In this document: positions 1 to 23,443 of the stretch, in pieces
Position numbering within the stretch: the stretch's first letter is position 1
Layout: every line of letters begins with the position of its first letter
The notes under the pieces: generated by a model
Told to the model about the DNA's origin: nothing
Databases searched by the model: none
Seen by the model: only the letters and a program-made list of their open reading frames with translations
Position numbers and translations under genes: made by a program
From: Dermanyssus gallinae
Lineage: Eukaryota; Arthropoda; Arachnida; Mesostigmata; Dermanyssidae
DNA length: 64,000 nucleotides
Direction: 5' to 3'
NCBI GenBank assembly: GCA_003439945.1
Contig: QVRM01007006.1
Location: forward strand, 186,001-250,000

Positions 1-1833
1 AACGTCGCCATTATAGGCAGAAACTTAACGACGAGTGGCGGTGACAATCTGCAAGCAGCTCGTAAAAGCATCATCACACGCGTCATACGCCTAAACACTG
101 ACAGCGCGTTAGCTGCAGCCGAAAAGCCGAGCTATATATACCTCTATCCGGCCTACAGCTGATTGGCGGCAAAAAAGAGGATGGTGGTTGCACAGTTTCG
201 ACACTGCGCGAGTTGAGTGGAAGACAGCCTATCGATAAACGATGTACTCTGATTGAGCTTGCAAGCCTCTAACCGATTGGTCCGCAACAAATTACTGATC
301 ACTGAAACCACTAATGAAAAGAGACTGTACGAGCAACGATGAGTAACTACCTCGAATCTACTGAGTTATCCTGCATTGGCGTGAACTCAAAGCAAAATAA
401 TATACGGTAGCCTAAGTATGTCGTAGGTAGGCTTCACATAGGTTCAACGACAGATGTGTGTACTCGCTTGCCGGAGAAGCGATCCCTGAGGAGATAAATG
501 CATATCAGTAGTGCCTTGGTGTTTGGAGGACATGTGGTGCGTTGTGTTGCTGTCACATCTGTTTTTCGACTTAGGAGTCAAAGATTGTAGACGCGCTATT
601 GCGCTACCTAACGCAAATGTCTATCAACGTCTCATTATTACAAATGGCAGGTTTATTGAAAACGGCTCGTCTTTACGGTGTACCACGTAACGCCCTGGTA
701 CTACCAAAAATGTGCGAGTACCAGATAAACACAGATATTCGCGTTTCTAAACCACTGGTAATGGTCACATTAAGCTCAATTCATAGTTTGTCTCTTTCTC
801 TCTCTCTCTCTCCTTTGCCAAATAGGCAACGCCGTATGGTGTATCAGTGCAGCCAACCGCAGGAGGTTGCGCGCTTTAATGTTGTGACCCCAACCCTTGC
901 CCCCCCCCCACACTTGGGGAGTCGTACAAGATAGAGATGCACATGCATGCAATAACGATCCAACATCCTTCGAACTCCTTAACCTCAATACAGGAGGAGT
1001 GGTGTATTACAAACCATTGAATAAAATATCTTCTCAAAATAAATTATAATTGAACAATCAATTATCTATAAACATTAACAATTATATTGCAGTCAATTTT
1101 CATTCAGCATGGCAATTATTTGATAACTATCGCTTCTTGTCGAACGGCAGCAGCGGGTAGCGACTGTAGCGGCAAATTTTCGTGCTATCGTTGGTCTTTC
1201 TTGGCGATGAGTCTCCTCGACGGCCAGTTCACGGCACTATCCACAATTATCGAGCGTCACCAGAGCCAAGTTGTCGATGACATGGGCTCCATGATTCCAT
1301 GATGCTGCTCGGTGCACCGCCGCCCAACTGACCGCCAGGGATTTAGCGCGGCAGTTCTCTTGTGTGTCGCCATTTGAATAACGTGAACGCGTGTTCATTT
1401 AGGAAGCTTCCGGTCCTAGAGTAGGTGCAATGTCGTCACGTTGGCGTCACGGTAGCGTTGATCGTCACATTGGTGTATTTTGATGGAACGGGTCTGCCAC
1501 TCGCCCGTTTTGATTTCGTCAGCTAGTAGTGATCTATGTAATCATCACTAGTTTGATTTTGAATTGTTGTCCGTCCGTCCGTCTGCTCTTTCCGCCGCCT
1601 CCTTCATCCTTGTCACATAGCTGTCAGACTTGTAGTTGTTAGCACTCGCAGTAGTTTTCGTCGTGGTCATCGTCATCTTTGCCTGGCGTCGTCGTCGTGT
1701 GAGATATCCGTAATGTCTGAGGTGACGACGGACACAGTGGTTCTTCCTTCTTCCCTCCCTCTTCTGTCAGCCGTGTTCTCCGCCGGCACAGTTCTCACCG
1801 AGCCGAGGAAACTCTACAGCCGCAACGATACGT
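1..1833. other. 3' flank of glutamine synthetase, no gene recognised
   Basis: No open frame here resembles a known protein. Visible features are a short (TC)n run near 789-811 and a C-run near 900-909. A TTTATT at 652-657 reads AATAAA on the minus strand and could be a distal poly(A) signal for the glutamine synthetase gene, but it lies about 1.2 kb past the stop codon, so this is weak. The 71-codon plus-strand frame at 1087-1302 has no recognisable content. Confidence 0.5.
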
Positions 1834-2994
1834 CTAGTCGGTCTCGTTGAGGATGCACGTCCTCACCAACAGGTTGGTGACCATGTACGGGTCCATGTTC
1901 GACGCCGGCCGACGATCCTCGAGGTAGCCTTTGCCCGCCTCGGCGCAGGCGCGCGGGATGCGGATCGAGCAGCCGCGATCGGCGACGCCCGACGAGAACT
2001 TGTCCATGGACGACGTTTCGTGGGCGCCGGTCAGCCGCCGCTCGTTGTCCTTGCCCTTCTTCGGGTCGTAGTTGGTGATGTGGGTCTTGTGGCGTTTCGA
2101 CAGCTTCTCGATCGCCTCGTTGATGGCCTTCATGCCGCCGTCGGCACGCATCGACGCCACGGAGAAGTTGACGTGCCCGCCGGCGCCGTTCCAGTCGCCC
2201 GTCATCGGCTTCGGGTCGAACGTCACCACGACGCCGTAGTCTTCGGCGATACGCTGCAGCAGGAAGCGCGACATCCAGATCTCGTCGGACGCCGACACGC
2301 CGGTCGACATCACCTGGTACTCCCACTGCGACAGCATGACTTCGGCGTTCGTGCCGGCGATGTTGATGCCGGCGTGCAGACACGCCCGGTAGTGGACGTC
2401 GACGACGTCGCGCGCCGTCACGCGGCCGTAGCCGACGCCGCAGTAGTACGGGCCCTGGGGCGCGGGATAGCCGGCCTCCGGCCAGCCGAACGGTCGGCCC
2501 TGCAGGTCGAGAAACGTGTACTCCTGCTCGATGCCGAACCACGGGTCCTGATCCTTGATCTTCTCCATGGCGTCGGCGCACGCGTTGCGGTGGTTGGTGG
2601 GCGTCGGCGCGCCGTCCGGCAGGTACGTGTCGCACAGCACGAGCTTGTTCTTGCCGCCGGGCAGCGTCGGGTCGTCGTAGATCGCCACCGGCCGCATGAA
2701 CGTATCGGAGTTGCCGCCGCGCGCCTGGTACGTCGACGAGCCGTCATAGTTCCACTCGGGCAGCTGGTCGACGCGCGTCGGGATGAAGTTGAGCGTGCGC
2801 GCCTTGTTGCGCAGATGCTCGCCCGTGCCGTCGATCCACACGTACGTCGCGATACATTTGTCGTTCGGCTGCGTCAGATTCTGCAGGTAGTTGAACGTCG
2901 TCAGCCGGGCGACGCCGTCGTGGTGAAGCGCGCGGACCTGTTGCCCGGCGACGCTCTTGGCCAGCCGCACCAGGCTTCTCGTCAGGCTACTCAT
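1834..2994 (-). CDS. Gs1: Glutamine synthetase, mitochondrial type (single exon)
   Basis: The gene encodes a 386-residue eukaryotic type II glutamine synthetase (glutamate + NH3 + ATP to glutamine). The beta-grasp motif EWNYDGSST is at residues 80-88, the metal/substrate motif GIEQEYT at 154-160, NGAGGHVNFS at 269-278, the ATP-site segment GVADRGCSIRIPR at 336-348, and the family's usual C-terminus (RTCILNE) at 378-384. Residues 1-25 are rich in R, K, S and L with no acidic residue, like a mitochondrial presequence, as in insect GS1 (known from the family); import is inferred. The ATG has a GCCGCC context and an in-frame TGA lies 24 bases upstream, which supports this start. No intron interrupts the frame. 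GC content and GC at third positions are far above the flanks, which explains the long open frames on the opposite strand. The symbol follows the fly mitochondrial paralogue and is tentative. Confidence 0.96.
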   Translation of the reverse strand: MSSLTRSLVRLAKSVAGQQVRALHHDGVARLTTFNYLQNLTQPNDKCIATYVWIDGTGEHLRNKARTLNFIPTRVDQLPEWNYDGSSTYQARGGNSDTFMRPVAIYDDPTLPGGKNKLVLCDTYLPDGAPTPTNHRNACADAMEKIKDQDPWFGIEQEYTFLDLQGRPFGWPEAGYPAPQGPYYCGVGYGRVTARDVVDVHYRACLHAGINIAGTNAEVMLSQWEYQVMSTGVSASDEIWMSRFLLQRIAEDYGVVVTFDPKPMTGDWNGAGGHVNFSVASMRADGGMKAINEAIEKLSKRHKTHITNYDPKKGKDNERRLTGAHETSSMDKFSSGVADRGCSIRIPRACAEAGKGYLEDRRPASNMDPYMVTNLLVRTCILNETD

Positions 2995-4435
2995 GGCGGC
3001 GGTGGCTGCTGTGTGTCACAACTCTGCGTTGACAGAACGAACAGCAACAACAACACGTCTGCTGCTGGACGTTAAAGGTGGTGGGGGTTTTCGTGGGGTG
3101 TTGGTGCTGGGGGGACGGCGTCGACGACGGCAGAGCAGCCGCGTCGCAACAACAACGATGATCGGCCAAGTTCGTTTTCGTCGACTAAACAACAACAACT
3201 AGCAATAGCTAACAACTAGCACTCTTAGGTTTCTCGAATTCAGGTTCGAAGAACCGCCACCTAGAAACGAAGAAGACTGATCACAATAATGCAGCTAGTG
3301 TAGCTACTATTCTGCTTGTTGCTGTTGTTCTTGTTGTTGCTTTTGTTGCTCGGTGAGACAAGAGCTCGTCGAAAACTGCCACTGGTGCCAAAGATTACTA
3401 TTGGCCGAGAAATGAGACGATGCTAGATCGATCGCCGTAAACAACACTAGCAGATTAATTAAACGTCCAACTCGGATTACGACGACGACGACGAGGTCAA
3501 TCACCAATCACCACAACCGCAGTCACTCAATCAATCAACCAGTCAATCAGTCAACCAAGTAGCGACACGATAGCTCGGCCACTACAACTACTGCTACAAG
3601 TCGACTTGAGAACTAGCAAGGCTTCCGCATAACTCGCTGTTCCCGGCCGGAGGCACTGACGGACTACTAGTGACTGACTAGCTTGCAGCAGCTTCTTCTT
3701 CTGCTCTGTGACTGGTAGATGTGGTGGTGGTGGTCGTGATGGTGGTGGTGTTGTCGTAGTCTCCGCAGCTGCCGTCTCCTCAACGTTGGGCTCCTCTACA
3801 GACGTTGTGACAGCCGTAACCCTCCTCCTCCTCCTGCACCTCTCATCTCTGTTGCTGCTGCTGTTGTTGTTGATGTTATTGACGCCGCTGCTGCTGCCGC
3901 CACAATCACCACCGCTGTTTGGGCAGTGTTCGTAGAGATCCTCCTGTTGTTGCGTCACAGTTATCCTGTCATACTTGCCCTCCTCGGCCGTTCATCTCTG
4001 CCTGTCTGTCAGGTCTCTGTCTCTCTCTTTGCGTGCTGACTCTCGCCGCAGCACGACGGCCGCCCGCTGCGACCGAACGCCACCACCACCACCACCACAA
4101 CCACCATATCTCTGCTGCTGCCGCCGCCGCCGCTGGTTCCGGCTGTTGGTCCTGCTGTTGCTGCAGCAGCCGCTACCGCCCCCAGCTGACGACGCCTGCT
4201 ACGTTGACCAGCCGTCCAACCGAGAGAACCAACCGACCGTCAAAGACAAAGAGGCGGTGAGGGCGGCTGGCTGGCTGACTGGCCACGTGACCTCGCGACC
4301 GAGGTTTGCCGCCCTCGCCACCACCACCATCATCATCATCGTCGTCATCATCATCATCAGCTACCTACAATAGCCAGCCGACAGAGGATACCGATACAGG
4401 GAGAGTAGGGGAGGGGAGAGGATATATACACATAT
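2995..4435. other. Upstream region of glutamine synthetase, low complexity
   Basis: This is the probable promoter and 5' UTR side of the minus-strand glutamine synthetase gene. It is built of short trinucleotide runs (AAC, GTT, GAC, CCA, ATC). Frames on both strands here code only for homopolymer-like peptides (Asn, Leu, Ser, His runs), and I do not regard any as a gene. No TATA box or initiator can be assigned with confidence. Confidence 0.4.
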
Positions 4436-4467
4436 AAATATATATATATACATAATATAGTACGACA

Positions 4468-4522
<55 letters not shown>
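4436..4522. repeat. (TA)n microsatellite
   Basis: TA/CATA dinucleotide array with a few interruptions. The last 44 bases are pure TA. Confidence 0.9.
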
Positions 4523-4527
<5 letters not shown>

Positions 4528-6586
4528 GATCGTAGAGATACAGAGAGAGGGCGGGAAGGGCGAGTGGCGCGCTCAAGCAGAGGTGGAAAGAAGGCGATAC
4601 CAATATATTGATAGCGAGAGCGGCCCGGGGGCAACATCAACAACAGCGAGCGTCGACAGCCACCAATAACCGACGATGATATAACGTTAGCAACAGCATT
4701 CCCGAAACCTCTCAGAAAAAAAAAAGCAGCAGTTGCAGTTAAATAAATCTGTTGTAGTCTTGTCGTAGTAGATATGTAGATATTATGATGATGTATGTAG
4801 ATATGATGTGCTGTCGTAGCGATTCGTCGTCTCCCCCGCACCCCCCTTCCCCCCCCCCCCGCCCCGCCCGAACTGTCAGAATTGACCACAACGACCTGCG
4901 CTGATTGAGGCGTGCGGATCTCCCGGCTGAGAACACGACACTCCTCCGAGTTGTCAGAAGTGAGGAGTCCGTGGCTGCGGCTGCTGATGATGTAGCCGTT
5001 GTTAGTGTTGTTGTTGTTGTTGTTGTTGGTAGTGTTGTCGTCTTCTACTATCAACACTGAACGTCAACGAAAACAACGCGAGAAGCAGTAACTATACTCG
5101 AGAGAGAGAGATATATATATATAGAGAGAGAGAGAGTACACAGTGCGAATGTTCGACCGGCCAGCCATCAATTGACCTTATAGTATATAGAGTGACTGAC
5201 ATTCGTTCATTCACGCTTTCATACGATTCATACTTAGTTTCATCATCACCACCACCATTGCCATTTCACACTCTTCGTCGTAGGTCACTCATATGTCAAC
5301 GGGTACAAACGCAACCCCTCACGGGTTGCTGACTCACTCAGCAGCGCTCTCGCTGCGTCCCAAAACAATATCGAAACATCCCACATACAAAACATCATTT
5401 GTTTGTTTTTTCGATTTATTTTTGCTTATTTTCGTTTGTGCTGAGTACGAACTCAGAATCACGACAAATCGACAGACAGCAAAGATCCTTTCAAAGGCAA
5501 AGGGGCCGTGTCTAGAAAGGTAGCTTACCGTTGGCGCCACAGTAACGCGATACATCCAAGTTTCTTCGTTGTATCAGCAAACACACGAAAAGACGGGCGG
5601 CAGAAGAACGTGTCCACGAGAGAAACAGCGCGCAGGATCACCACAACAACAATGTGTCAGGAACGGGGCCGGTGACAACAGGTGCGGGGCTGTCGAATAG
5701 AAGAAATAGTAGTGGGAAATACATTCATTCACACATTCTGTCTAATAACGTATGCAGAACCTGTTGCTTGGGAAGAGAGCGGTCGAGACAGATGACACAA
5801 TTGTATACCATCACCATCACCACCACCACCACAACAACATCGATCATAATAACAACGATGAAATCGACGACAACAACAACAACAACAACAACCGCTACAT
5901 TATCGATAACAATGACAAACTTATATCTATACCACGTTCACCGGCGCACAGCTGAGACCTGTTTGACTATCACACAAACAAATGCGTCCACGCATCCTTT
6001 ATTCGCTTAGAGAACATACACAATAAGAGGGGAAGACACTGGACACGTCAATGACCAATACCACCGACACTTTATAAATAAATACCACCACTCTATAAAT
6101 AAGTAACAATATATTAAATCAGTGAGCACATAAGCACATATTCAGCGTGTCCGCGCGCGCGCTGCCCACCAACCCAATGACGTGAACTAAATATTGATCA
6201 TGTTCAGTCTACAAAAAAAAAAACAGATTCGTCCACCGACTACCAAGCACAACAACAACAACAACAACAACAACAACGAAAACAACAATCACCAGCACGC
6301 GAAACAGCCAAAAAGAACGCACGACTTAGTTAGACACCATACGGGTACCTATTATCCGTACCAGCGGCATATGACGAAGAACACACACGAACGCAACGAC
6401 AATATTTCGTCACAATTCCAGAGAAGCACTGGAACTGAAGCGACGACAACCACAACAGCTGCCGATTAAATTGACACGGCTTTTCAATTCAGTTCGTCAT
6501 ATCGTCACACACGTCAAATTCGCAACAACGGAAGGTCGAACACGTACTCACTATCATCACAGAGATGATGAGAACCAACACAAAAT

Positions 6587-6654
6587 ATTTCTTCAACACA
6601 AAGGATTTCTTCAACACAAAGGATTTCTTCAACACAAAGGATTTCTTCAACACA
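6587..6654. repeat. 18-bp tandem repeat, about 3.8 copies
   Basis: The unit ATTTCTTCAACACAAAGG is repeated head to tail at 6587-6604, 6605-6622 and 6623-6640, with a partial copy at 6641-6654. The full copies are identical, which suggests recent expansion. On the plus strand it reads as a GFLQHK peptide repeat in a 63-codon frame, but nothing suggests that frame is used. Confidence 0.95.
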
Positions 6655-8730
6655 TACGATAGTCAGAGTCACGCCAGGCCGTAGCGTGCCGATATAACTG
6701 TGTATCGGGGGCGGGCCGTAAGCTGAGCCAGGACCAAGGTTGCAAGATTATTATTATTAATTATTATTGTTGTTGTTCATCGTAGTAGTAATATTCATTC
6801 ACTGTTTTCGAGACACACGTTCGTCGCTCATTCTTCATTCGAATCGACAAACAATCGTAGCAGTAGAACCAACAGAAACATCAACATCAACAACAGCAGC
6901 AGCAGCACAGCCCAGAGGACTCTGTGTTATTGGTATCGTTGTTGTTGTTGTTGTCGTATTTGTTATTATCGAATTATCGAATTATTATCGAATATATAAC
7001 GCATTTGAAATCCAATTTATGGTTGGGGGTTCGATGAAGCTTCTCTCTCGCTATTCCTCTTGCCACAAAGCGACGTTCGTAACACCCTGCCACACGTGCT
7101 GGTTGGTGGATGTGCCTGCGTGCGCGGACCTTTCAATTCGTCAACAAGCAAGACAGGTTTTTTCTGTTTGCTGTTGTTGTTGTTGTTGTTGTTGTTGTTG
7201 TCTGAATTCGATTTGATAGTAGTGTTTTGCTTTGGTGGACAGGCGGGCGGTCTTACGCCAATTTCTCCTGCCGCTGCTGCTGTTGCCACTGTGACTATAT
7301 TTCTAGTTGAAAATCCAGCGACTACATATTCACAACAATGTCGACGACGACATCGACGACGCACATACTTGTCTGTTTACCGGTCTAGTGTTTTTTTTAT
7401 TTTTTTTAATTTCAATTTTAGAAACGCGAATTCTGGCAACTACAAGCACCTGGCGTGGGACTTTTATACCCACGAAATACCTGAATGCTTCTTTCTTCTG
7501 GCCTGTTGTTGGGCTAAGGCGAGTCGGGGTGGGCTAGACTAGGGGCACTGTTGGCGGGCCATTTTGTGCATCTCAACAGCTCTCAGTTATCAGCCGCTCG
7601 CCTGTCTTTGTTCGTTCTTAATTAAGCTGTAAGTAAATTTTGCTTCTGCCGCTGTTTCAGCTGTTGTTCGTCGTCGGATCATTCCGCGTTCCGTCGATTA
7701 GCAGCAGCAGCGGCAGCGGCGGCAACAACGGCCAGCTTCCGTCGTTTAGTAGCCGAACACAAACAAAAACAACGCGGATAGCAGTAGTAACAGGAGGGGC
7801 AGCTTTATTGATGCTGCTGATGCTGCTGTTGATGGTGTTGTTGGTGTTGATGTTGTTGATGGTGTTGATGGTGTTAATGCTGTTGATGTTGTTGATGCAG
7901 CCGCCGCTTACTACTACTACTACTACTACTACTACTACAACTACTATACGATTAATGTTGCTACTGCTACAACAATAACAACTGGTACACTGGTGGGTGC
8001 ACGATGCCATCACGATGAGGACGAGATCGCCAAGTTGAAACGTTTGAGTGTCGATGTTCTCGACCAAACTTCGTTCATCATCGCCTTCCAGCACCCACCT
8101 TCACCTCCACCGTCGCCGTCGTCGTCGTTGTTGCTAATGGTGTTTCGTGGCGTCGCTAAAGTGCGCTGCCCGACGCGCCGTCGACATGGTGTGTACAACC
8201 TATCTACTTTTCGTCGATTGCGTGTTTGTGTGTGTTTTGTGGCTGTGTTTGTTGCTGTTGATCTGTTCACCTGCCTATCTGCTACCTAGCTACCTATACA
8301 GTTTACTTGTTCGAGCTTACTCGCAGCCAACACGTTTTATAACGGGCGCTTATAAGGCAACACATTTAATGTTCACGGAACGCCTTCGTAAGACCACCCT
8401 CCGACAGGACCCGACAAATTGAAATGTACAACGAGCGGCTGGAATTGATCGATTGATCGATCGATCGAACTCGTGCCCACCACACCTACCCAGGTGTCGT
8501 CGTCTCGTCCTGCGGTGGACATCGCAGGGAGGCGCACACGCGAATAATGCACCACGATACAATCAGGAACGGCCCTACACCGATTCATTTGTCGAATTCG
8601 TCGATTAGCCCCTCCCTGGCCGAGACTCAGAACGACGATCTATCTAAAGTGCGATATCTATGGTCGACATGGTTAAGGATCACTCAATCATGTCAATCAA
8701 TGGGTTGGCGACGGATGTTTGACTTGGTTG

Positions 8731-8820
8731 GTTTGCAACTTTCTCAGAGTCGATTGTGTTCTAATCGCGATTGTCGTTTGCAACTTTCTCAGAGTCGATT
8801 TTGTTCTAATCGCGATTGTC
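8731..8820. repeat. 45-bp tandem duplication
   Basis: Two adjacent 45-bp units (8731-8775 and 8776-8820) begin GTTTGCAACTTTCTCAGAG and differ at one base. This is a recent local duplication with no visible function. Confidence 0.95.
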
Positions 8821-8947
8821 GTCGACGAGACTTGGAAGCATAGCCGAAAACGCTCGCGCCGTTGTTGGTTGCCTTGATTGACAAACAGTGAGCAACGTCA
8901 ACAACTTGACCGTTGTGTTCATTTCGTTTGCTTCGAGTGTTTCCTCC

Positions 8948-8949
<2 letters not shown>

Positions 8950-9010
<61 letters not shown>
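8950..9010. repeat. (TA)n microsatellite
   Basis: Uninterrupted AT dinucleotide array of about 60 bases. Confidence 0.95.
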
Positions 9011-9013
<3 letters not shown>

Positions 9014-11262
9014 GATGATTTATTAATCATTTACAATACGTTTGCACACTCGGCAGTGCTCGCCTAAAAAAAGTCTGTCCGTCTTTTTCGGCCACAGGCG
9101 ACTGTGGTGTCTCTGCACGTTTCGAAAGAGCAAGAGCGAATGGAAGTAACTCTACTCACGCTCATCTATTCTGTGTGTACTCCATGAGAAGGTTAATGAA
9201 CGCCCAACAATTTGTGCTGTTAATGGGCGTCGACGAGATGGTTAAATACAAAAGCGATGCACTGAATGTTCATAGTGTTTTACACTTTGTAGATGGAGTA
9301 CTCGGTGATATCGTACTATTAATGTGCACCTATGAAGCACTGTATCTAATTCGTTTGTAATAGCCAATATATTATTGATTGGCGATTTTCATTTGACTCT
9401 AGAATCAAAAACATTTTTTAGGGAGGTTGTTTTTAATTCTAGACTATCCTCCGTCCCCTAAGGGCTTAGAACTTAAGCTGAGGTATATCTTCAATGCACC
9501 GAGAGCCGGACATTCATTTGACTCAGCCTCATTTTCATTTAGTATGTTTCATTTGTCAGCTGTTGATGGTATTTTATAACCAAGACGCCGCTCGATAATA
9601 TGTCATGCTTTATATAGTTAACGCCAATCCTGCTGACATGTATGGCATACTTAAAACGCAGTTGGGAGTATCTATCGTGCTCAAAATGTGCTTAACTCGT
9701 CCCTTCATGCGTGTTAAGTATTACCGTACGTTTTTCTCTACCACACCTGTGCGTATTATACACGCGCGTTTCTTGTCTCATTCACTTAACTCTTGTGCTT
9801 ATCGTCACAAATTAGCTGGACACCGTTGATTTGAAGCAGCGTCACCTCTACGGGCTCGAAGTGTTCTCTCGTTGCACTTCCACCCAGAGTTTCTCGACAA
9901 TGGCGCCTGCTTTTGGCAACTAAAATGTATTCGTTAGATCACGTAGATTAGTTTGCGATATATGCTGGAAGCAGCGTTAATATCCAAGGCGTTGGGCATC
10001 TTCAAAGGCGTGTATGGCTGCTTTTTTTAAATAAGCTTTTCTAGAAGGATAGACGCCTCTATTGGTAGAGATTTGTTGCCATGTGAACATGTCTGGCTGA
10101 CCGTAACAAGCGTGACGATTACATTACCGTACACGATGGAGAACGGAATCGATGTTGTTCGTTTATCGTGCCAACTTTACCGGCACGTTTATCGCGAAAC
10201 TTGCCGTGCTTCGATGTAGCTCGAGCCTTTCGAAGAACCTGACGCTCTCCAACCTAGTCTGAGTTGCGAGATATATATATATATACATATATGTGTGTGA
10301 GTGTGTGCAATTTTTCATCTATTTGTGTATGTATGTGACATCTAGACAACGGACTGAATCGCATTCAATATATTTCACACCTTTTTTCACCGTGAACGTT
10401 TTTAGTCCATTGTCAACCGAGTTAGTCCCTTTTTATTGCACTGTTGACTCCTGTTGAAACATCCATTGCAGCTTCGGAGAGGCAAACTTGCCATACCAGT
10501 GATGGCCGTGCTACAATCTGCCGAAAGAAGCTGACTTCGAAATAGGTGCTACTAGGGGTGTACGGCCTACACGTGCGCAGGCACCAATTTTTGTGAAGAA
10601 TTATAGAAAAATAAAAATATAATTGCCCGCCGGTGACGACAAGTGTAATTGGCTTACGATAACCTTACTTTTGGCTATACCTCTCGCTAAGCTGCGCGCA
10701 TCTCTTTTTCTTTTGAAAGCTCTGTCAGTTTCTTCTTCCTGTAATGTTTGCACGGAACAGAACAGATCGCGGGCGGCACCCGTAGGCTGTGGATCTGTTA
10801 TCACCATGTGATCACCGTGGCGAATCTGTTGAGATAAGATCGTGTCACGCTGCCTGCTGGCTCAGCACGAGTTCTTTGATTAGGTGTCGACCGCTTTATA
10901 CAGACAATAATGATTGAACAACGTTGAGCCTTCTTTCGGCCATTGTTTCCTGTTGCCGGTTGTTCTGACCCAACAGCAACAATCGTTTGCAGATTGCTCA
11001 TTCGGTTAATTGAATAGTGGAAAGTGTGTTTCCCACTTCGATTGAAGGCCTTATGTGACTTATGACTCAGCGAACATATACAATTACTGTGATGGCATGA
11101 TAATTACAGAGAGAGAGAGAGAGATAGACAAACACGGATACTGATAGTTTTCTTTTTTTCCACAGCACCAACATGTGTATACGACGGGATTAAATATTAA
11201 TATTATAATTATTTCAGTAATTATGCCTATTTTGTTTTAGAAAAGAAGTTTACTGTATTTGG

Positions 11263-11326
<64 letters not shown>
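11263..11326. repeat. (TA)n microsatellite
   Basis: Uninterrupted TA dinucleotide array of about 63 bases. Confidence 0.95.
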
Positions 11327-11328
<2 letters not shown>

Positions 11329-12334
11329 CATATATATCAGACACGAGCGATAGCCTTTTTTTTTGTTCTGGGAGGTTTTGGTAATGCATGATGCACATGC
11401 GCCACTAGCAGCCTGCGTGACTAGTGTGAGACTCGCAAACCCACTAAACCCGGATTCCTCCCCACTCCCCCAGGCTCGGTATTACTTTGGCATTACATCG
11501 AAGTCTGCAAAATTACCTGAATAGTTATAATTGTTTGAATTTATGTTATAATGGAAATTTCAAGCTCAATGAAGAGTTATTGAACTAAAATAAATTTGCC
11601 GTCCTGAGAAGTCGGTCCCATAAAGAAAAAGAAAAAATATATATATATATTTCATAAATTTTAGAAAATGCGGCCGTGCACAGACAGAGCGCATTAAGTG
11701 TAGCGAGGCTATCCTTTTGTCTGAGCTCGAGTGCACCATTTTGAAAGTTGATTTTAGACCATCGTCAACCATCACTGGCTAGAGATTGCTTGTTCTTCTC
11801 TCCTGGTACAGGCTGATCACAACCAGATGATACATGCACGAGCTACTAGCAAATATTTGTATTATTCAAATGTTACCCGTCGGCCGTCGGTACGCCGATG
11901 ATAATTCCATAATGTTATACAACTACTTGTTAAGCGACTTTGTGGACTCAGGAAAGAAAACGGTGTGATCTAGCGCTACGAAAATTCACGATGAAAGCAG
12001 GCAGGAAAGCATTTAAAAATATGTCACTCTTCAGGAGGTGAATCAACCCTCAACGTACGACATAATGTGCCTACGGGCTACGAGGTCGCAAAATCGAAAA
12101 CAAATATTCTGCTTGAGGCTGTTAAGCGGAGCAGGCTATGCTTACTGGAACAAATTTACCTTGTTTGACAAACACTGCGGCCCTGCAGGAACGAAATTTT
12201 GTTCACTACACGAGCGTTGACATTATTTATTGTATGTTTGTTGCAGTGGCCGCACCGACCTTAATGACCCTCCCGCGCGAATCTGTTCAATCCGTCGCTT
12301 TTTCGTATACGTTTCCGAGAATGTGTTCTAAGTT

Positions 12335-22601
<10,267 letters not shown>

Positions 22602-23404
22602 TAGGTTATGTTGGGTATCTTTATTTAGCAGCACGAGTGGTGCCGGTAACAATCGAATTAACACACGGCGGCGATGATGATGACGACGACGACGACGGCT
22701 ATAGTACAGTCAGCAAGGTTGCCACCAATGGTTGGCTTTCGATAGAACTGACAAATTTTCGACGGACAGAAGGGATTTAACTATGGGAGTGGGGCATGCT
22801 GCTCTGGACAAATATCGTTGGCTCTTCGGTGGCGAGCGTTGTTGACACGGACGGAGTGATCTGCCGTTTTTTTTTTGCGTCCTCCACTGTTGCAGCTCGA
22901 CCTGAAGCAGCGCTCTGATTAGCTGTTTCCCGCTTATAGCAATGGATTATTGCGAATGCAAAATATTATTTATTAATTTCCCCCTTTGTTTCCCTCCCCG
23001 CCTTTCTTCTCGACGTGTGGCATGGACGGAGAGACGGAACTTTCTAGAGTGGACTGGTCGTTACAATCGTCGTTGTCTCTCTTACTCTCCCTATGCACGA
23101 AGACCTCAAAATAGCGCGAGGCAACGCCATAGCAGAGAGCAAAATCGCTGGTCACGAGGCATTCGTTTTTGAGTGCCTGGCGAGCACGAACTGGCTCAAT
23201 CTCGCGAACGATCGCGCACCGTCGCCATGCGGGTGGTTCAGTTATGAATTCACTGTTCCGACGATAGCGCTCTGTTGTACGGCTCGTGATTGGCTCACAT
23301 ACGCCTGGCGCTTACAGAGCTCTTACCTAATTGGCCTCTAGGGTGCTTGCCAGCGAAGGTTAACACGAACAGCAGACATTATAAGGCATTTAGAAGGGCA
23401 TACG

Positions 23405-23443
<39 letters not shown>

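Larger units (their letters stand above)
4523..12334. other. Intergenic region between glutamine synthetase and CDC7
   Basis: About 7.8 kb without a recognisable gene. It contains a C-run (4850-4860), GTT runs (4997-5026), GA/TA runs (5100-5136), AAC runs (6249-6277), an 18-bp tandem repeat (6587-6654), GTT runs (7165-7200), an imperfect GTTGAT run (7800-7900), an ACT run (7908-7940), a 45-bp tandem duplication (8731-8820), (TA)n arrays and a GA run (11109-11124). Open frames longer than 60 codons are mostly translations of these repeats. From about 9100 to 12300 the sequence is ordinary AT-rich DNA in which I see nothing. The CDC7 promoter should lie near the right end. Confidence 0.5.

Noticed and set aside
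2020..3075. 351-codon plus-strand open frame opposite glutamine synthetase
   Set aside because: It is an antisense shadow of a GC-rich gene with biased third positions; its peptide is Arg/Val/Ala-rich with no domain.
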